DNA of 64,000 nt from an uncultured Hellea sp. (lineage in GTDB: Bacteria; Pseudomonadota; Alphaproteobacteria; Caulobacterales; Maricaulaceae): positions 1 through 64,000 of the forward strand of contig CALLMD010000019.1 in the NCBI GenBank assembly GCA_938007935.1, given 5' to 3'. This document shows positions 33,163 to 41,988 of this stretch, in pieces. Under the pieces are notes generated by a model. That model ran no database searches. It was not told the DNA's origin and saw nothing but the letters and a program-made list of their open reading frames with translations. The stretch's first letter is position 1. Each line of letters opens with the position of its first letter. The translations under genes and the position numbers were made by a program.

Positions 33163-34521
33163 ATGGCCCTTCATGATCCCATAACAGCGGAGGCGCTTGC
33201 GCCAACGCTTAAGACACTTCTAGCCTATGCCAAGAAACATGGCGCGGAGGCCGCTGATGCCATATCTACACATGGCCGCTCCCTCGGAATGGTTGTACGC
33301 CAAGGTGAGCTTGAAGATGTCGATAGTAGCGAAGGCCGGGATATTGGCCTGCGCGTTTTAGTCGGGCAGAGACAAGCTTGCGTCTCAAGTTCGGATTTAT
33401 CTGAGGCCAGCCTTGACCGCCTTGCCGAGCGGGCCGTTGCCATGGCTAAACTCGCGCCCGAAGACGCCTATTGCGGATTGGCTGATCCCTCACTTTTAAG
33501 CGATAAAAGCCACGAACTAGATGTTTATGATGGGACGCAAATGTCACCGGAACTTTTAAAGAAACGGGCCTTAGACGTCGAGAAAGCCGCCATAGCAGTA
33601 AAAGGTGTTCAACAGGCCGAAGGGGCAAGCGCGAGCTGGTCAACATCAGCGTTGTATTTCATGACAAGTCACGGCTTCTCCAATGGATGGCGGGCCTCTC
33701 GTCATTCTCTATCGGTGACGGCCATTGCAGAAAAAGACGGCGCGATGGAACGCGATTATGACTCCCATAGCACGCGCTGGCTTGAAGACCTTAAATCCTC
33801 TCAAGACATTGGCACGCTGGCGGGCGAGCGGGCGATTTCTCGTCTTGGCTCTCAGCAATTAGCCTCTGGCGCGATGCCTGTCATATTTGATCGCCGCGTC
33901 TCAGCCGCCCTCGTCAATGCCTTAAAAGGCGCGATTACGGGCCCATCAATTGCGCGCGGTGTTTCCTTTTTAAAAGACAGTATGGACGCTCAGATTTTTA
34001 GCAAAGATATTCAGATCATTGACGATCCTCTGCGACGGCGCGGTCAAGGCTCAAGACCTTGGGACGGCGAAGGGGTCAGTGTTAAAAAACAACATTTTAT
34101 AAAAGATGGTACGTTAAAGACATGGATATTAAACTCGGCCTCTGCGCGTCAACTAAATTTGACGACAACAGGCCATGCGAGCCGCGGCCTTGGCGCGCCT
34201 CCGGGCGTTGCGACAACAAATACCACGATGTTGGCCGGACCAAAATCGCCCGAACAATTGATGAAAGATATGGGCGATGGTCTGTTAATTACAGAAATGT
34301 TCGGCCCGTCTCTGAACTCCAATACGGGGGATTATTCAGTTGGCGTCGCTGGCTTTAAAATCGAAAATGGTATGCGGGCTTATCCCGTGAGCGAAATTAC
34401 AATTGCAGGCAACCTAGTCGAAATTTACAAGACTCTCATTCCCGCCAATGACCTTATCTATAACCGCTCTACTGTCGCGCCGAGCCTGCTTTGTGAAGGT
34501 ATTACAATTGCCGGAAGCTAA
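33163..34521 (+). CDS. pmbA: TldD/PmbA family metalloprotease subunit (PmbA/TldE)
   Basis: Subunit of the TldD-TldE protease that processes small peptides such as microcins and degrades CcdA. 452 aa, normal for PmbA. Family signatures include RQGELEDVDSSEGRDIGLRV at the N-terminus, SRGLGAPPG and the C-terminal NSNTGDYSVGVAGFKIENG with ITIAGNL. The HEXXXH metal motif, found in TldD, is absent as expected for the E subunit. Five bp after the MAPEG stop; its own 3' end overlaps the start of the next gene. Confidence 0.92.
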   Translation: MALHDPITAEALAPTLKTLLAYAKKHGAEAADAISTHGRSLGMVVRQGELEDVDSSEGRDIGLRVLVGQRQACVSSSDLSEASLDRLAERAVAMAKLAPEDAYCGLADPSLLSDKSHELDVYDGTQMSPELLKKRALDVEKAAIAVKGVQQAEGASASWSTSALYFMTSHGFSNGWRASRHSLSVTAIAEKDGAMERDYDSHSTRWLEDLKSSQDIGTLAGERAISRLGSQQLASGAMPVIFDRRVSAALVNALKGAITGPSIARGVSFLKDSMDAQIFSKDIQIIDDPLRRRGQGSRPWDGEGVSVKKQHFIKDGTLKTWILNSASARQLNLTTTGHASRGLGAPPGVATTNTTMLAGPKSPEQLMKDMGDGLLITEMFGPSLNSNTGDYSVGVAGFKIENGMRAYPVSEITIAGNLVEIYKTLIPANDLIYNRSTVAPSLLCEGITIAGS

Positions 34522-35608
34522 TGAGATTTGCGTCCCCTTTGCAGAAGACCTCGCTCTGATTGCCAAAGCTGTTCGCGAAGCTGGCGCAATTGCCAAAAGC
34601 GCATTTGACGATAACGATTCAAAAGTCTGGGATAAATCCAACAACTCCCCTGTCACAGATGCTGATATTGCGGTGAATGATTATCTGGCAAAAGTTCTAC
34701 GCAAGGCGCGGCCTGGATATGGATGGCTGTCGGAAGAAACCAAAGACGATCACTCCCGCCATGCCTGCCCGCGAAGCTTTGTTGTCGATCCGATAGATGG
34801 TACACGCGCCTTTATCGATCGTACACCAAATTTTGCAGTCTCTGTTGCCATTATTGAAGAAGGCAAATCTATTGCTGGCGCGCTGTTCAACCCGCTTACT
34901 GATGAAATGTTTGAAGCTTTTCTGGGCGGCGGAGCAAAACTAAATGGCAAGACTTTGAGAGCGCCAGACTCAAATCAAATCGAAGGTATCCGCATGGTCG
35001 GATATCCTCGCAAATTTCGTCGTCTAGGCTGGCCGGATATGACGTGCCGCGTATCGAACTCTATGGCTTACCGTATGGCTCTCGTGGCGAGTAATCAGGC
35101 CGATGCCACAGTTGCCTTTACGCCTAAATCAGATTGGGACTTAGCCGCCGCGCAGCTTATCGCGACAGAGGCTGGCGCCATAGTCACAAACCTATACGGC
35201 AAAGACCCGTCTTATGATGGTCCAACAACAAGCGGATTAGGCGTGATTTGTGCTGGCCCCAAGCTTCATGCTTTGTTATTAGCGCGCGTGAGTCCTGTTA
35301 TTGCTCAATTTGAAAAGAGCCCTGACAAGATAAAAAATTTTGGATTTATGGGAACAACTATGTCTGACCGCACCGAAGAAATTCAATTACTCCACCTCGT
35401 TATCGGCGGAGAATTAATTGACCCAAATAAAACGGCTTTTAAAAATCTAAAAGAGGTCGATTTTGTTGGCGCTTACGCCTCTTATGAAGAGGCCCGCAAA
35501 GCTTGGAAAGCTGCCGCTCAGCGTACCGTCGATAATGCACATATGCGTTACTTCGTTTTACACGCCCATGAGCTTATTGACCCCGATAAAGACGGCGTCA
35601 TTGGCTAA
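34508..35608 (+). CDS. cysQ: CysQ-like inositol-monophosphatase-family enzyme fused to DUF4170
   Basis: Residues 1-265 are a phosphatase of the IMPase superfamily, likely the 3'(2'),5'-bisphosphate nucleotidase: metal motifs SEETKDD, VDPIDGTRAFI and the late SDWDLAAAQLI are all present. Residues about 285-366 are a DUF4170 domain (IQLLHLVIGGELID, FVGAYASYEEA, TVDNAHMRYFVLHAHEL), which in other Alphaproteobacteria is, as far as I know, a separate neighbouring gene. The frame runs through without a stop. No ATG fits; TTG at 34508 is preceded by GAAGGT and overlaps pmbA by 14 bp. Internal ATG codons at 35348 and 35360 could give free DUF4170. Confidence 0.85.
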   Translation: MPEANEICVPFAEDLALIAKAVREAGAIAKSAFDDNDSKVWDKSNNSPVTDADIAVNDYLAKVLRKARPGYGWLSEETKDDHSRHACPRSFVVDPIDGTRAFIDRTPNFAVSVAIIEEGKSIAGALFNPLTDEMFEAFLGGGAKLNGKTLRAPDSNQIEGIRMVGYPRKFRRLGWPDMTCRVSNSMAYRMALVASNQADATVAFTPKSDWDLAAAQLIATEAGAIVTNLYGKDPSYDGPTTSGLGVICAGPKLHALLLARVSPVIAQFEKSPDKIKNFGFMGTTMSDRTEEIQLLHLVIGGELIDPNKTAFKNLKEVDFVGAYASYEEARKAWKAAAQRTVDNAHMRYFVLHAHELIDPDKDGVIG

Positions 35609-37376
35609 CACCGCCTCACGCAAAGTTACGGATCGCCAAAGGATAAAACGCCTCTGGAGAGATTATATTTGGCCGCAAAAGGGAAAGCTCTTTGTGGCCA
35701 TTTTCTTTATGGCGCTACTGGCGGCGGCTACGGCCGCCTATACATTTGTTGTCGGATATATTGTGGATGAAGCAAATAACTTAACCCAAGATTTGGACGC
35801 CATCACTAATGCCAAAAAATACGCCTATGCTATTCTGCCTATCCTTTTAGGCATCACGGCCCTGTCGGGAATTTCGAATTATATTCAGCGGATTTTATCA
35901 AACTCTATCGCGCTTAACGCTGTTGGTAAAATGCAAAAGCAAATGTTTAAATCCAGCCATGAGAGAGACTTTGCCAGCTTTTCAGATGAACCCACAGGTA
36001 ACCTCATTTCCAAATTCACAAATGATGTCACCGTGATTTCAAACGCGCTTATTCGGACAATGTCTAACCTCATCGCGGCCTTGCTAACCGTGATATTTAC
36101 CATCGCCGCCATGCTTTACCAAAACTGGCAGCTCTCTCTTGTTATGACAGTTTTCTTGATTGCCTTCTGGCCGATTATCGTCATTTCAAAACGCATGCGC
36201 GGCAATGCCAATGAAGTGCAAGCCCATATCGGAACCATCACGTCAGAACTCAAAGAAAGCTTTACAGGGGCGCGTATGGTCAAAGCTTACGGGCTTGAGA
36301 AAAATGAGAATAAGCGACTTGGTAAAAGTTTTGATGAGCGTATTCGCCTCTTTATGAAACTTGTCACCGAGCAAGCTCGTATTGACCCTATCCTCGAAAT
36401 TTTAGGCGGTCTTGCCATAGCTGGCGTCGTGATTTTTGGCGTCTATCAAGTGACCAATGACGCCGCCAGCGCGGGCTCAATTGTCGCCGTGCTTACCGGC
36501 CTGCTTATCCTATCTCCCAAACTTCGCGCCCTTGGAACACTCAATAATGTCATCCAAGAAGGGCTTGCCGCCCTAACCCGTATCTTTGCCGTCATTGATG
36601 AAACGACAACAATTATTGAGGCGAAAAACCCTCACATTTTGGCCGATATTAAAGGTCATGTTAAATTCGAAGATGTGCATTTCAAATATCATGACGGCAC
36701 ACAGGCCTTAAACGGCGTCACCCTCGAAGCCAATCCCGGAGAGACCATCGCCCTTGTCGGAGAATCAGGCGGCGGGAAATCCACGATTATAAACCTCGTC
36801 CCCAGACTGCATGATGTTAGCCAAGGCCGCGTTGATATTGACGGTCATAATGCACGGGATGTTTCGATCAGTAGTTTACGCCGCGCGATTGCCCTCGTCT
36901 CCCAAAACGTGACCTTGTTTAATGATAGCGTCGCCGCAAATATTGGTTTTGGTGATCAAAAAGCCTCGCGTGAACAAATTATCAGCGCGGCCATAGCCGC
37001 AGATGCCCATGATTTTATCTCAAAACTGCCCCAAGGCTATGACACCATATTGGGTGAAGACGGCGATACCTTATCAGGCGGGCAGAAACAGCGGCTCTCC
37101 ATCGCCCGCGCCATATTGCGCGATGCGCCTATTCTTTTGCTGGATGAAGCCACCTCAGCGCTCGACGCAGCTAGCGAGTCAAAAGTGCAAGCGGCGCTCG
37201 AAAAACTCTCCAAAGGCCGCACAACAATCGTCATCGCGCATAAACTCAGCACCGTTCAAAACGCCGATAAAATTTACGTGCTGGAAAAAGGGAAAGTCGT
37301 TGAGAGCGGCACGCATAAAAGCCTAAGCAAAAAACGTGGCGGGGCTTATGCGACGCTACGGGAATTGCAGAGTTAA
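35568..37376 (+). CDS. MsbA-like ABC exporter (half transporter)
   Basis: Inner membrane ABC exporter, about 602 aa, with six helices in the first 320 residues and one ATPase domain: Walker A GESGGGKST, signature LSGGQKQRLSIARAIL, Walker B ILLLDEATSALD. Sits in the lipid A/Kdo gene group, so lipid export (MsbA-type) is a fair guess, not proven. The start is uncertain: ATG 35568 overlaps the DUF4170 end by 41 bp and has no clear ribosome site; a TTG at 35600 is possible. It ends exactly where the convergent phosphatase gene ends. Confidence 0.88.
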   Translation: MSLLTPIKTASLANTASRKVTDRQRIKRLWRDYIWPQKGKLFVAIFFMALLAAATAAYTFVVGYIVDEANNLTQDLDAITNAKKYAYAILPILLGITALSGISNYIQRILSNSIALNAVGKMQKQMFKSSHERDFASFSDEPTGNLISKFTNDVTVISNALIRTMSNLIAALLTVIFTIAAMLYQNWQLSLVMTVFLIAFWPIIVISKRMRGNANEVQAHIGTITSELKESFTGARMVKAYGLEKNENKRLGKSFDERIRLFMKLVTEQARIDPILEILGGLAIAGVVIFGVYQVTNDAASAGSIVAVLTGLLILSPKLRALGTLNNVIQEGLAALTRIFAVIDETTTIIEAKNPHILADIKGHVKFEDVHFKYHDGTQALNGVTLEANPGETIALVGESGGGKSTIINLVPRLHDVSQGRVDIDGHNARDVSISSLRRAIALVSQNVTLFNDSVAANIGFGDQKASREQIISAAIAADAHDFISKLPQGYDTILGEDGDTLSGGQKQRLSIARAILRDAPILLLDEATSALDAASESKVQAALEKLSKGRTTIVIAHKLSTVQNADKIYVLEKGKVVESGTHKSLSKKRGGAYATLRELQS

Positions 37377-38036
37377 TCACTCCCGCCGTAAAATCAGTTC
37401 CGTGACAGGATTACCCGACCATTGCGCCATAAAGCGGGCCTTCACATCGGCAGGGTCATAGACGGTTTCGACCCAATCTATGAAATTAATATCATGGTCT
37501 TTGGTATATTTCAGATAGTCGTTGAAAAAGAAATCTAGCATGCCCGTCTTGCCTTGTCTGACATGCAGATATTTAAAGCTGAGCTGATCCATCGCCTCTT
37601 CAATGCTATCGCCCATATGGAAATGCCGATAAAGCACGCCCATAATGCCCGTCCGGTCCGCGCCAGATTTACAGTGCATGACAGCGGGATATTCAATGGA
37701 TTCAAAAAGCTCTTTGGCAGCGCGGATTTTTTCAGGCGTATGGGTATCGCGGCTATAGACCCGAAAATCGATCATCTTAATGCCGTGAGCGGCGCAAGCT
37801 TCTTGTTCAAGTAGGTAAAAGCCTTTCGGGCTGTCCCCGCGCAGGTTGATATTGGTTTTAATCCCCATTTTTGCCCATTCGGCAATCCGTTTCGGCGAAG
37901 GCTGGTTCTCGCGAAACATCCTGCCGCCAATATCATGATGATTAGCGAAACGTACGCGCAAAAAGCCATGATCGCCCCAAGTGAGGTCACGATAAGCCTG
38001 CTTTCTATCAGCTGGGTTGTTGAGGTCTAACGCCAT
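37377..38036 (-). CDS. Tyrosine/dual-specificity protein phosphatase-like
   Basis: 219-aa cytosolic protein with the cysteine phosphatase signature HCKSGADRTG (Cys122, Arg128) after a DSP-like fold; NINLRGDSPKG earlier and the RVYSRDTH segment resemble bacterial tyrosine phosphatases of the Siw14/DSP10 kind. Substrate unknown; some relatives act on inositol or lipid phosphates. It is the only minus-strand gene in an otherwise plus-strand lipid A locus, and its start is 46 bp from that of the divergent acyltransferase gene. Confidence 0.82.
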   Translation of the reverse strand: MALDLNNPADRKQAYRDLTWGDHGFLRVRFANHHDIGGRMFRENQPSPKRIAEWAKMGIKTNINLRGDSPKGFYLLEQEACAAHGIKMIDFRVYSRDTHTPEKIRAAKELFESIEYPAVMHCKSGADRTGIMGVLYRHFHMGDSIEEAMDQLSFKYLHVRQGKTGMLDFFFNDYLKYTKDHDINFIDWVETVYDPADVKARFMAQWSGNPVTELILRRE

Positions 38037-38082
38037 CTATCCTATGTCCAATGTTCGGCAACGCATAACAGGGAGGCCGCAA

Positions 38083-38808
38083 GTGTTCAAACGCTTCATG
38101 CGGTCAAAAGCCGTACAAATTTCATTAGGATGGCTCGTTGCCGCCTATATGAGCTTGGTAAAATATACCACGCGCTGGGATATTGAGCGCGCAGATCAGG
38201 TCGAGCCCATTATTAACGGCGGAAACGGTGTCATTGCCCTCGTCTGGCATTCCAGATTTATGATGTTAACTTCGGCTTGGAAAAAGCACTATCAAATGCC
38301 GTATGTGCTTATTTCACGTTCGCGCGATGGCGATATTGTTGCCCATACAAGCCATTTTCTGGGCTTAAAAACAATACGCGGCTCGACAAAAAAGGCGGCC
38401 AAAGGCCATATGAGCGCCAAAGCCAAAGGCGGGGCCAAAGCCAGCCTTGATATTGTGACTGCCCTTGAAAATAAAGGCTGCATTGTGGTGACGCCAGACG
38501 GCCCGCGCGGCCCAAGACAGCGCCTAGGTGACGGCCCGCTTCGTCTCGCGCGGCTAACAGGCGCCCCGCTCATGCCCTGCACCTTTGCGATCAGAAACAG
38601 GAAAATATTTAACTCCTGGGATCGCTTTGTGCTTCCCTTGCCCTTTGGCAAAGGTAAAATCATTTGGGGAACCCCCATCACGATACCAAGCGATATGGAT
38701 GATCAAAAACTGGAACACATACGTGAACGCATCGAATCTGAAATGAATATATTTTTAGCTGATGCTGACCGCGCCATGGGCCACACACCGATTGAGCCCG
38801 CGACATGA
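38083..38808 (+). CDS. DUF374 lysophospholipid acyltransferase family protein
   Basis: A 241-aa member of the DUF374 family, related to lysophospholipid and lipid A acyltransferases, usually next to waaA in Alphaproteobacteria. Core motifs are ALVWHSRFMML, SRSRDGDIV, TIRGSTKKAA and VTPDGPRGPRQ, the last being very characteristic. I place the start at GTG 38083 because GGGAGG lies six bases before it; an ATG at 38044 in the same frame has no such site and would sit 7 bp from the divergent start. The stop overlaps the waaA start (ATGA). Confidence 0.85.
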   Translation: MFKRFMRSKAVQISLGWLVAAYMSLVKYTTRWDIERADQVEPIINGGNGVIALVWHSRFMMLTSAWKKHYQMPYVLISRSRDGDIVAHTSHFLGLKTIRGSTKKAAKGHMSAKAKGGAKASLDIVTALENKGCIVVTPDGPRGPRQRLGDGPLRLARLTGAPLMPCTFAIRNRKIFNSWDRFVLPLPFGKGKIIWGTPITIPSDMDDQKLEHIRERIESEMNIFLADADRAMGHTPIEPAT

Positions 38809-40091
38809 ACGAAACAGGATTAATACGCGCCTATTCTGGGGCAACGCGGCTTCTTGCGCCAGCGCTTCCGCTATGGCTGAAACGGCGCGCGCTGAAAGGG
38901 AAAGAAGACTCCGACAGGCAAAGTGAGCGGTTTGGAGAGGCCACCATCGCAAGACCCACAGGGCAGCTTTTTTGGATGCACGGGGCCAGTGTTGGCGAAA
39001 CCACAATGCTACTCCCCCTCATCCATAAATTGCTCGATGCATATCCCGCTGCCCATATATTAGTGACAAGCGGCACAGTCACCTCAGCGGAGCTTATGGC
39101 AAAACGCCTGCCCGAACGCGCCTTACATCAATATGTACCGCTCGATACCCCCAAAGCGGTCGATGCATTTTTAGAGTTCTGGAAACCGGACCTCGCCTTT
39201 TGGGCCGAGTCTGAAATATGGCCGAACCTGATTAAGCAAACCCATACTCGAAATATTCCTATGGTGCTGATTAATGCGCGCATGTCGGCAAAATCAATTC
39301 AAAGCTGGGCTAAACGCCAATCAAGCGCGCAAGCACTCTTTGGCTGTTTCAATCTTATCCTTGCGGCAAATGAAGAGACGGCAAATGGCTTAACATGGCT
39401 GCTGGGCCAAGAGGTCGAGAGTGTCGGTAACCTCAAAGACGCCGCCCCAAAACTCCCCGTAAACGGGGCCGAATTAAAAAAGCTAAAAACGCAAATTGGC
39501 AAGCGCCCTGTTTGGTGCGCGGCCAGTACTCATAAAGGCGAAGAACCGCTTATTCTCGCGGCCCATGCAGACATCAAAAAACAACATCCTGATGCGCTGC
39601 TTATCTTAGCCGTGCGTCACCCAGAGCGCCGCGCCGAAGTCACCCCGATGCTCTCTGACACAAATTATGTGACGCGGTCTGAAGGCGACAATATTACCAA
39701 AGATACCTCTATATACCTATTTGATACAATCGGAGAAATGGGCCTAGCTTACGGGCTTTCAGATGTCAGTTTTGTCTGCGGTTCACTCATTGAGGGGCTG
39801 ATGGGGCATAACCCGTTAGAGCCCGCAAGGTTTAAAAACGCGGTTTTGACTGGCGCGCATATTGCCAGCTTTGCAGATAGTTACATGCAGATGTTTGCAT
39901 TTGACGCGGCGCGGCGTATCTTGGCCCCGAATATGGTAGGACCTGCTGTGAAAGATTTACTCTCTGATCCAGACACATTAGCCGAGCAACAACGCTTGGC
40001 CTATGAATTTGCGCTCAGCCGCGATGCCGTCTTAGATTATGTCTGGGACAGCTTAAGCCCTATATTGCCAAGCAAGGGGCGACGCGCATGA
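38805..40091 (+). CDS. waaA: 3-deoxy-D-manno-octulosonic acid transferase
   Basis: Membrane-associated enzyme that transfers Kdo from CMP-Kdo to lipid IVA in lipopolysaccharide synthesis. 428 aa. The catalytic glutamate region is WMHGASVGETTM near residue 60, and further family blocks are SGTVTSAELMAKRLP, WAESEIWPNLI, and the C-terminal GLMGHNPLEPA. It overlaps its neighbours on both sides by 4 bp (ATGA), a sign of translational coupling. Whether one or two Kdo residues are added cannot be told. Confidence 0.93.
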   Translation: MNETGLIRAYSGATRLLAPALPLWLKRRALKGKEDSDRQSERFGEATIARPTGQLFWMHGASVGETTMLLPLIHKLLDAYPAAHILVTSGTVTSAELMAKRLPERALHQYVPLDTPKAVDAFLEFWKPDLAFWAESEIWPNLIKQTHTRNIPMVLINARMSAKSIQSWAKRQSSAQALFGCFNLILAANEETANGLTWLLGQEVESVGNLKDAAPKLPVNGAELKKLKTQIGKRPVWCAASTHKGEEPLILAAHADIKKQHPDALLILAVRHPERRAEVTPMLSDTNYVTRSEGDNITKDTSIYLFDTIGEMGLAYGLSDVSFVCGSLIEGLMGHNPLEPARFKNAVLTGAHIASFADSYMQMFAFDAARRILAPNMVGPAVKDLLSDPDTLAEQQRLAYEFALSRDAVLDYVWDSLSPILPSKGRRA

Positions 40092-41092
40092 GACCGCCTG
40101 AATTTTGGAACCACCGCCACGGCAGAGACGCCGCGCCCATGATGCGCGCGCTCTTATCGCCCATTAGCTGGATTTACGGCTGGGCCGCGGCAAGGCGCAT
40201 AAAAACCACGGAGAGCTATGATGTGGGCCTGCCCGTAATCTGCGTGGGTAATGCAACGATGGGCGGCACAGGTAAAACGCCCGTTGCGATATATTTGCTC
40301 AAAAGCTTCCGCCGCCTTGGCATAGAGGTTGTCGGGCTCACACGCGGATATGGCGGCCAAGAAAAAGGCCCTATGCCTGTTCATCAAAATCATACAGCCC
40401 AAGATGTTGGCGACGAGCCTTTATTGCTCGCCCGTCACGCCCCTGTTTGGGTCAGCGCAGGCCGTGATGACGGCGCAAGAGCGGCGCGTAGTCATGGGGC
40501 CAAAGTCATCGTCATGGATGATGGGCACCAGAACCCGCAGCTTCAAAAAACGCTCTCCTTACTTGTCGTGGACGCTGAAATGGGATTTGGGAATGGCTGC
40601 GTCTTTCCCGCTGGCCCCCTAAGAGAAAAGCTCGCGCCCTCACTTGAGCGCGCGGATGCTGTGATTTTGATGAAGCCCTCGCCCGATTTTGAAATAGATG
40701 AGCATTTAACCGCCCAGCTTAAAGGCCATGTTGTGATACCGGCTTATCTGGCCCCGTCCGCGCCGCCGCCCAAAGGAAAACTTTATGCCTTTGCCGGTAT
40801 TGGGCGGCCAAATAAATTCTTCGATAGTCTGCGCCGTCACGGCGGAGATATTGTCGAAGAAATGCCATATGCCGATCATTATAAATATAAAGATGAGGAT
40901 ATTGAGAGCCTCTTTCTTCTGGCCTCTGAATATGAAGCTTCGCTCATCACAACGGAAAAAGACTATGTCCGCCTGCCCAAGGGCTACCGCAAAGGCGTTC
41001 ATACATGGCCTGTTTCCGTTGTCTTTGAAGACGAGCTCACCTTACGCCATTTGCTGCATCCCATCATCGAACAGGTAAAGCCTAAAAAATGA
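40088..41092 (+). CDS. lpxK: Tetraacyldisaccharide 4'-kinase
   Basis: Phosphorylates the 4' position of the lipid A disaccharide at the inner membrane. 334 aa, usual length. The P-loop GNATMGGTGKTP is at about residues 52-63, followed by GYGGQ and the VIVMDDGHQNP block that carries catalytic Asp and His. Member of the coupled run DUF374-waaA-lpxK-acyltransferase, each overlapping by 4 bp. Confidence 0.94.
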   Translation: MRPPEFWNHRHGRDAAPMMRALLSPISWIYGWAAARRIKTTESYDVGLPVICVGNATMGGTGKTPVAIYLLKSFRRLGIEVVGLTRGYGGQEKGPMPVHQNHTAQDVGDEPLLLARHAPVWVSAGRDDGARAARSHGAKVIVMDDGHQNPQLQKTLSLLVVDAEMGFGNGCVFPAGPLREKLAPSLERADAVILMKPSPDFEIDEHLTAQLKGHVVIPAYLAPSAPPPKGKLYAFAGIGRPNKFFDSLRRHGGDIVEEMPYADHYKYKDEDIESLFLLASEYEASLITTEKDYVRLPKGYRKGVHTWPVSVVFEDELTLRHLLHPIIEQVKPKK

Positions 41093-41976
41093 CATTTGGT
41101 CAAAAGCTAATCTGGCGGCTTGAAGCTCTGGCCTATGATCTTTTAAGCCTGATCTTAAAACTCTTTCCGTTTAAAGCTATTTCAGCCTTTGGCGGTTGGC
41201 TCTTACGCATAATCGGGCCGCTTAGCAGTAAGCATCACATTGCTAAAACGAGCATGAGTATTGCCTTCCCAGATAAATCCGAGGCGGAGCTTAAAACGCT
41301 ACTACGCCAGCAATGGGATAATATCGGCAGGACATTTGCCGAATTTCCCGTGACCCACCGCGTTAAAGCCTATGAAGGCAATCAAGTCACAATAAAAGGT
41401 TTGGATATTTTCAAAGCCAATGCGCCCGCCATCATCGTGACGGGTCATTTTGCGAATTGGGAAATTATGGCAGCGGTACTGACGCAGTCAGGGCTGCCCG
41501 TACGCATTACCTACCGCAAAATCAATAATCCCTATATTGACGCTCGCGTTCGCAAACAGCGAGAGAAATATGGTACAAAATTCCTCATCCAAAAGTCGAC
41601 GCATAAGGGCGGACGAGAATTACTTGAGGCCTTAAAAAATAATGAGAGCGTGGCACTCCTTAATGATCAAAAATTTAACAGCGGCATATCAGTCCCATTT
41701 TTCGGCAAGGATGCCATGACAGCCCAAGGCGCAACGCGACTAGCTCTTAAAACGGGCAGATCCTTACTTCCCATGGCGGTAAGCCGTGAAAAATCATACT
41801 TCATCGTGACATTTTATAAACCGCTTCAATTGGAAAATTCCGGCAACCGAGAAGCTGATGTACTGGCTGGTGTGAAACAGGTCTCAGAATTTATCGAAAA
41901 TAGAATAAAAGAAAATCCCGCCCAATGGTTTTGGGTCCATCGCAGATGGCCGAAAAAGCATTATCAAAGCCTCTGA
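41089..41976 (+). CDS. LpxL/HtrB-family lauroyl-type acyltransferase
   Basis: Late acyltransferase of lipid A synthesis, 295 aa, inner membrane. The catalytic HX4E motif is in TGHFANWEIM near residue 125, with an N-terminal hydrophobic anchor and the blocks YRKINNPYIDARV and LLNDQKFNSGISVPFFG typical of the LpxL family. Last of the coupled lipid A genes; it meets the convergent polysaccharide cluster 12 bp downstream with no terminator visible. Confidence 0.9.
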   Translation: MTFGQKLIWRLEALAYDLLSLILKLFPFKAISAFGGWLLRIIGPLSSKHHIAKTSMSIAFPDKSEAELKTLLRQQWDNIGRTFAEFPVTHRVKAYEGNQVTIKGLDIFKANAPAIIVTGHFANWEIMAAVLTQSGLPVRITYRKINNPYIDARVRKQREKYGTKFLIQKSTHKGGRELLEALKNNESVALLNDQKFNSGISVPFFGKDAMTAQGATRLALKTGRSLLPMAVSREKSYFIVTFYKPLQLENSGNREADVLAGVKQVSEFIENRIKENPAQWFWVHRRWPKKHYQSL

Positions 41977-41988
41977 CTAGTCATGTCA

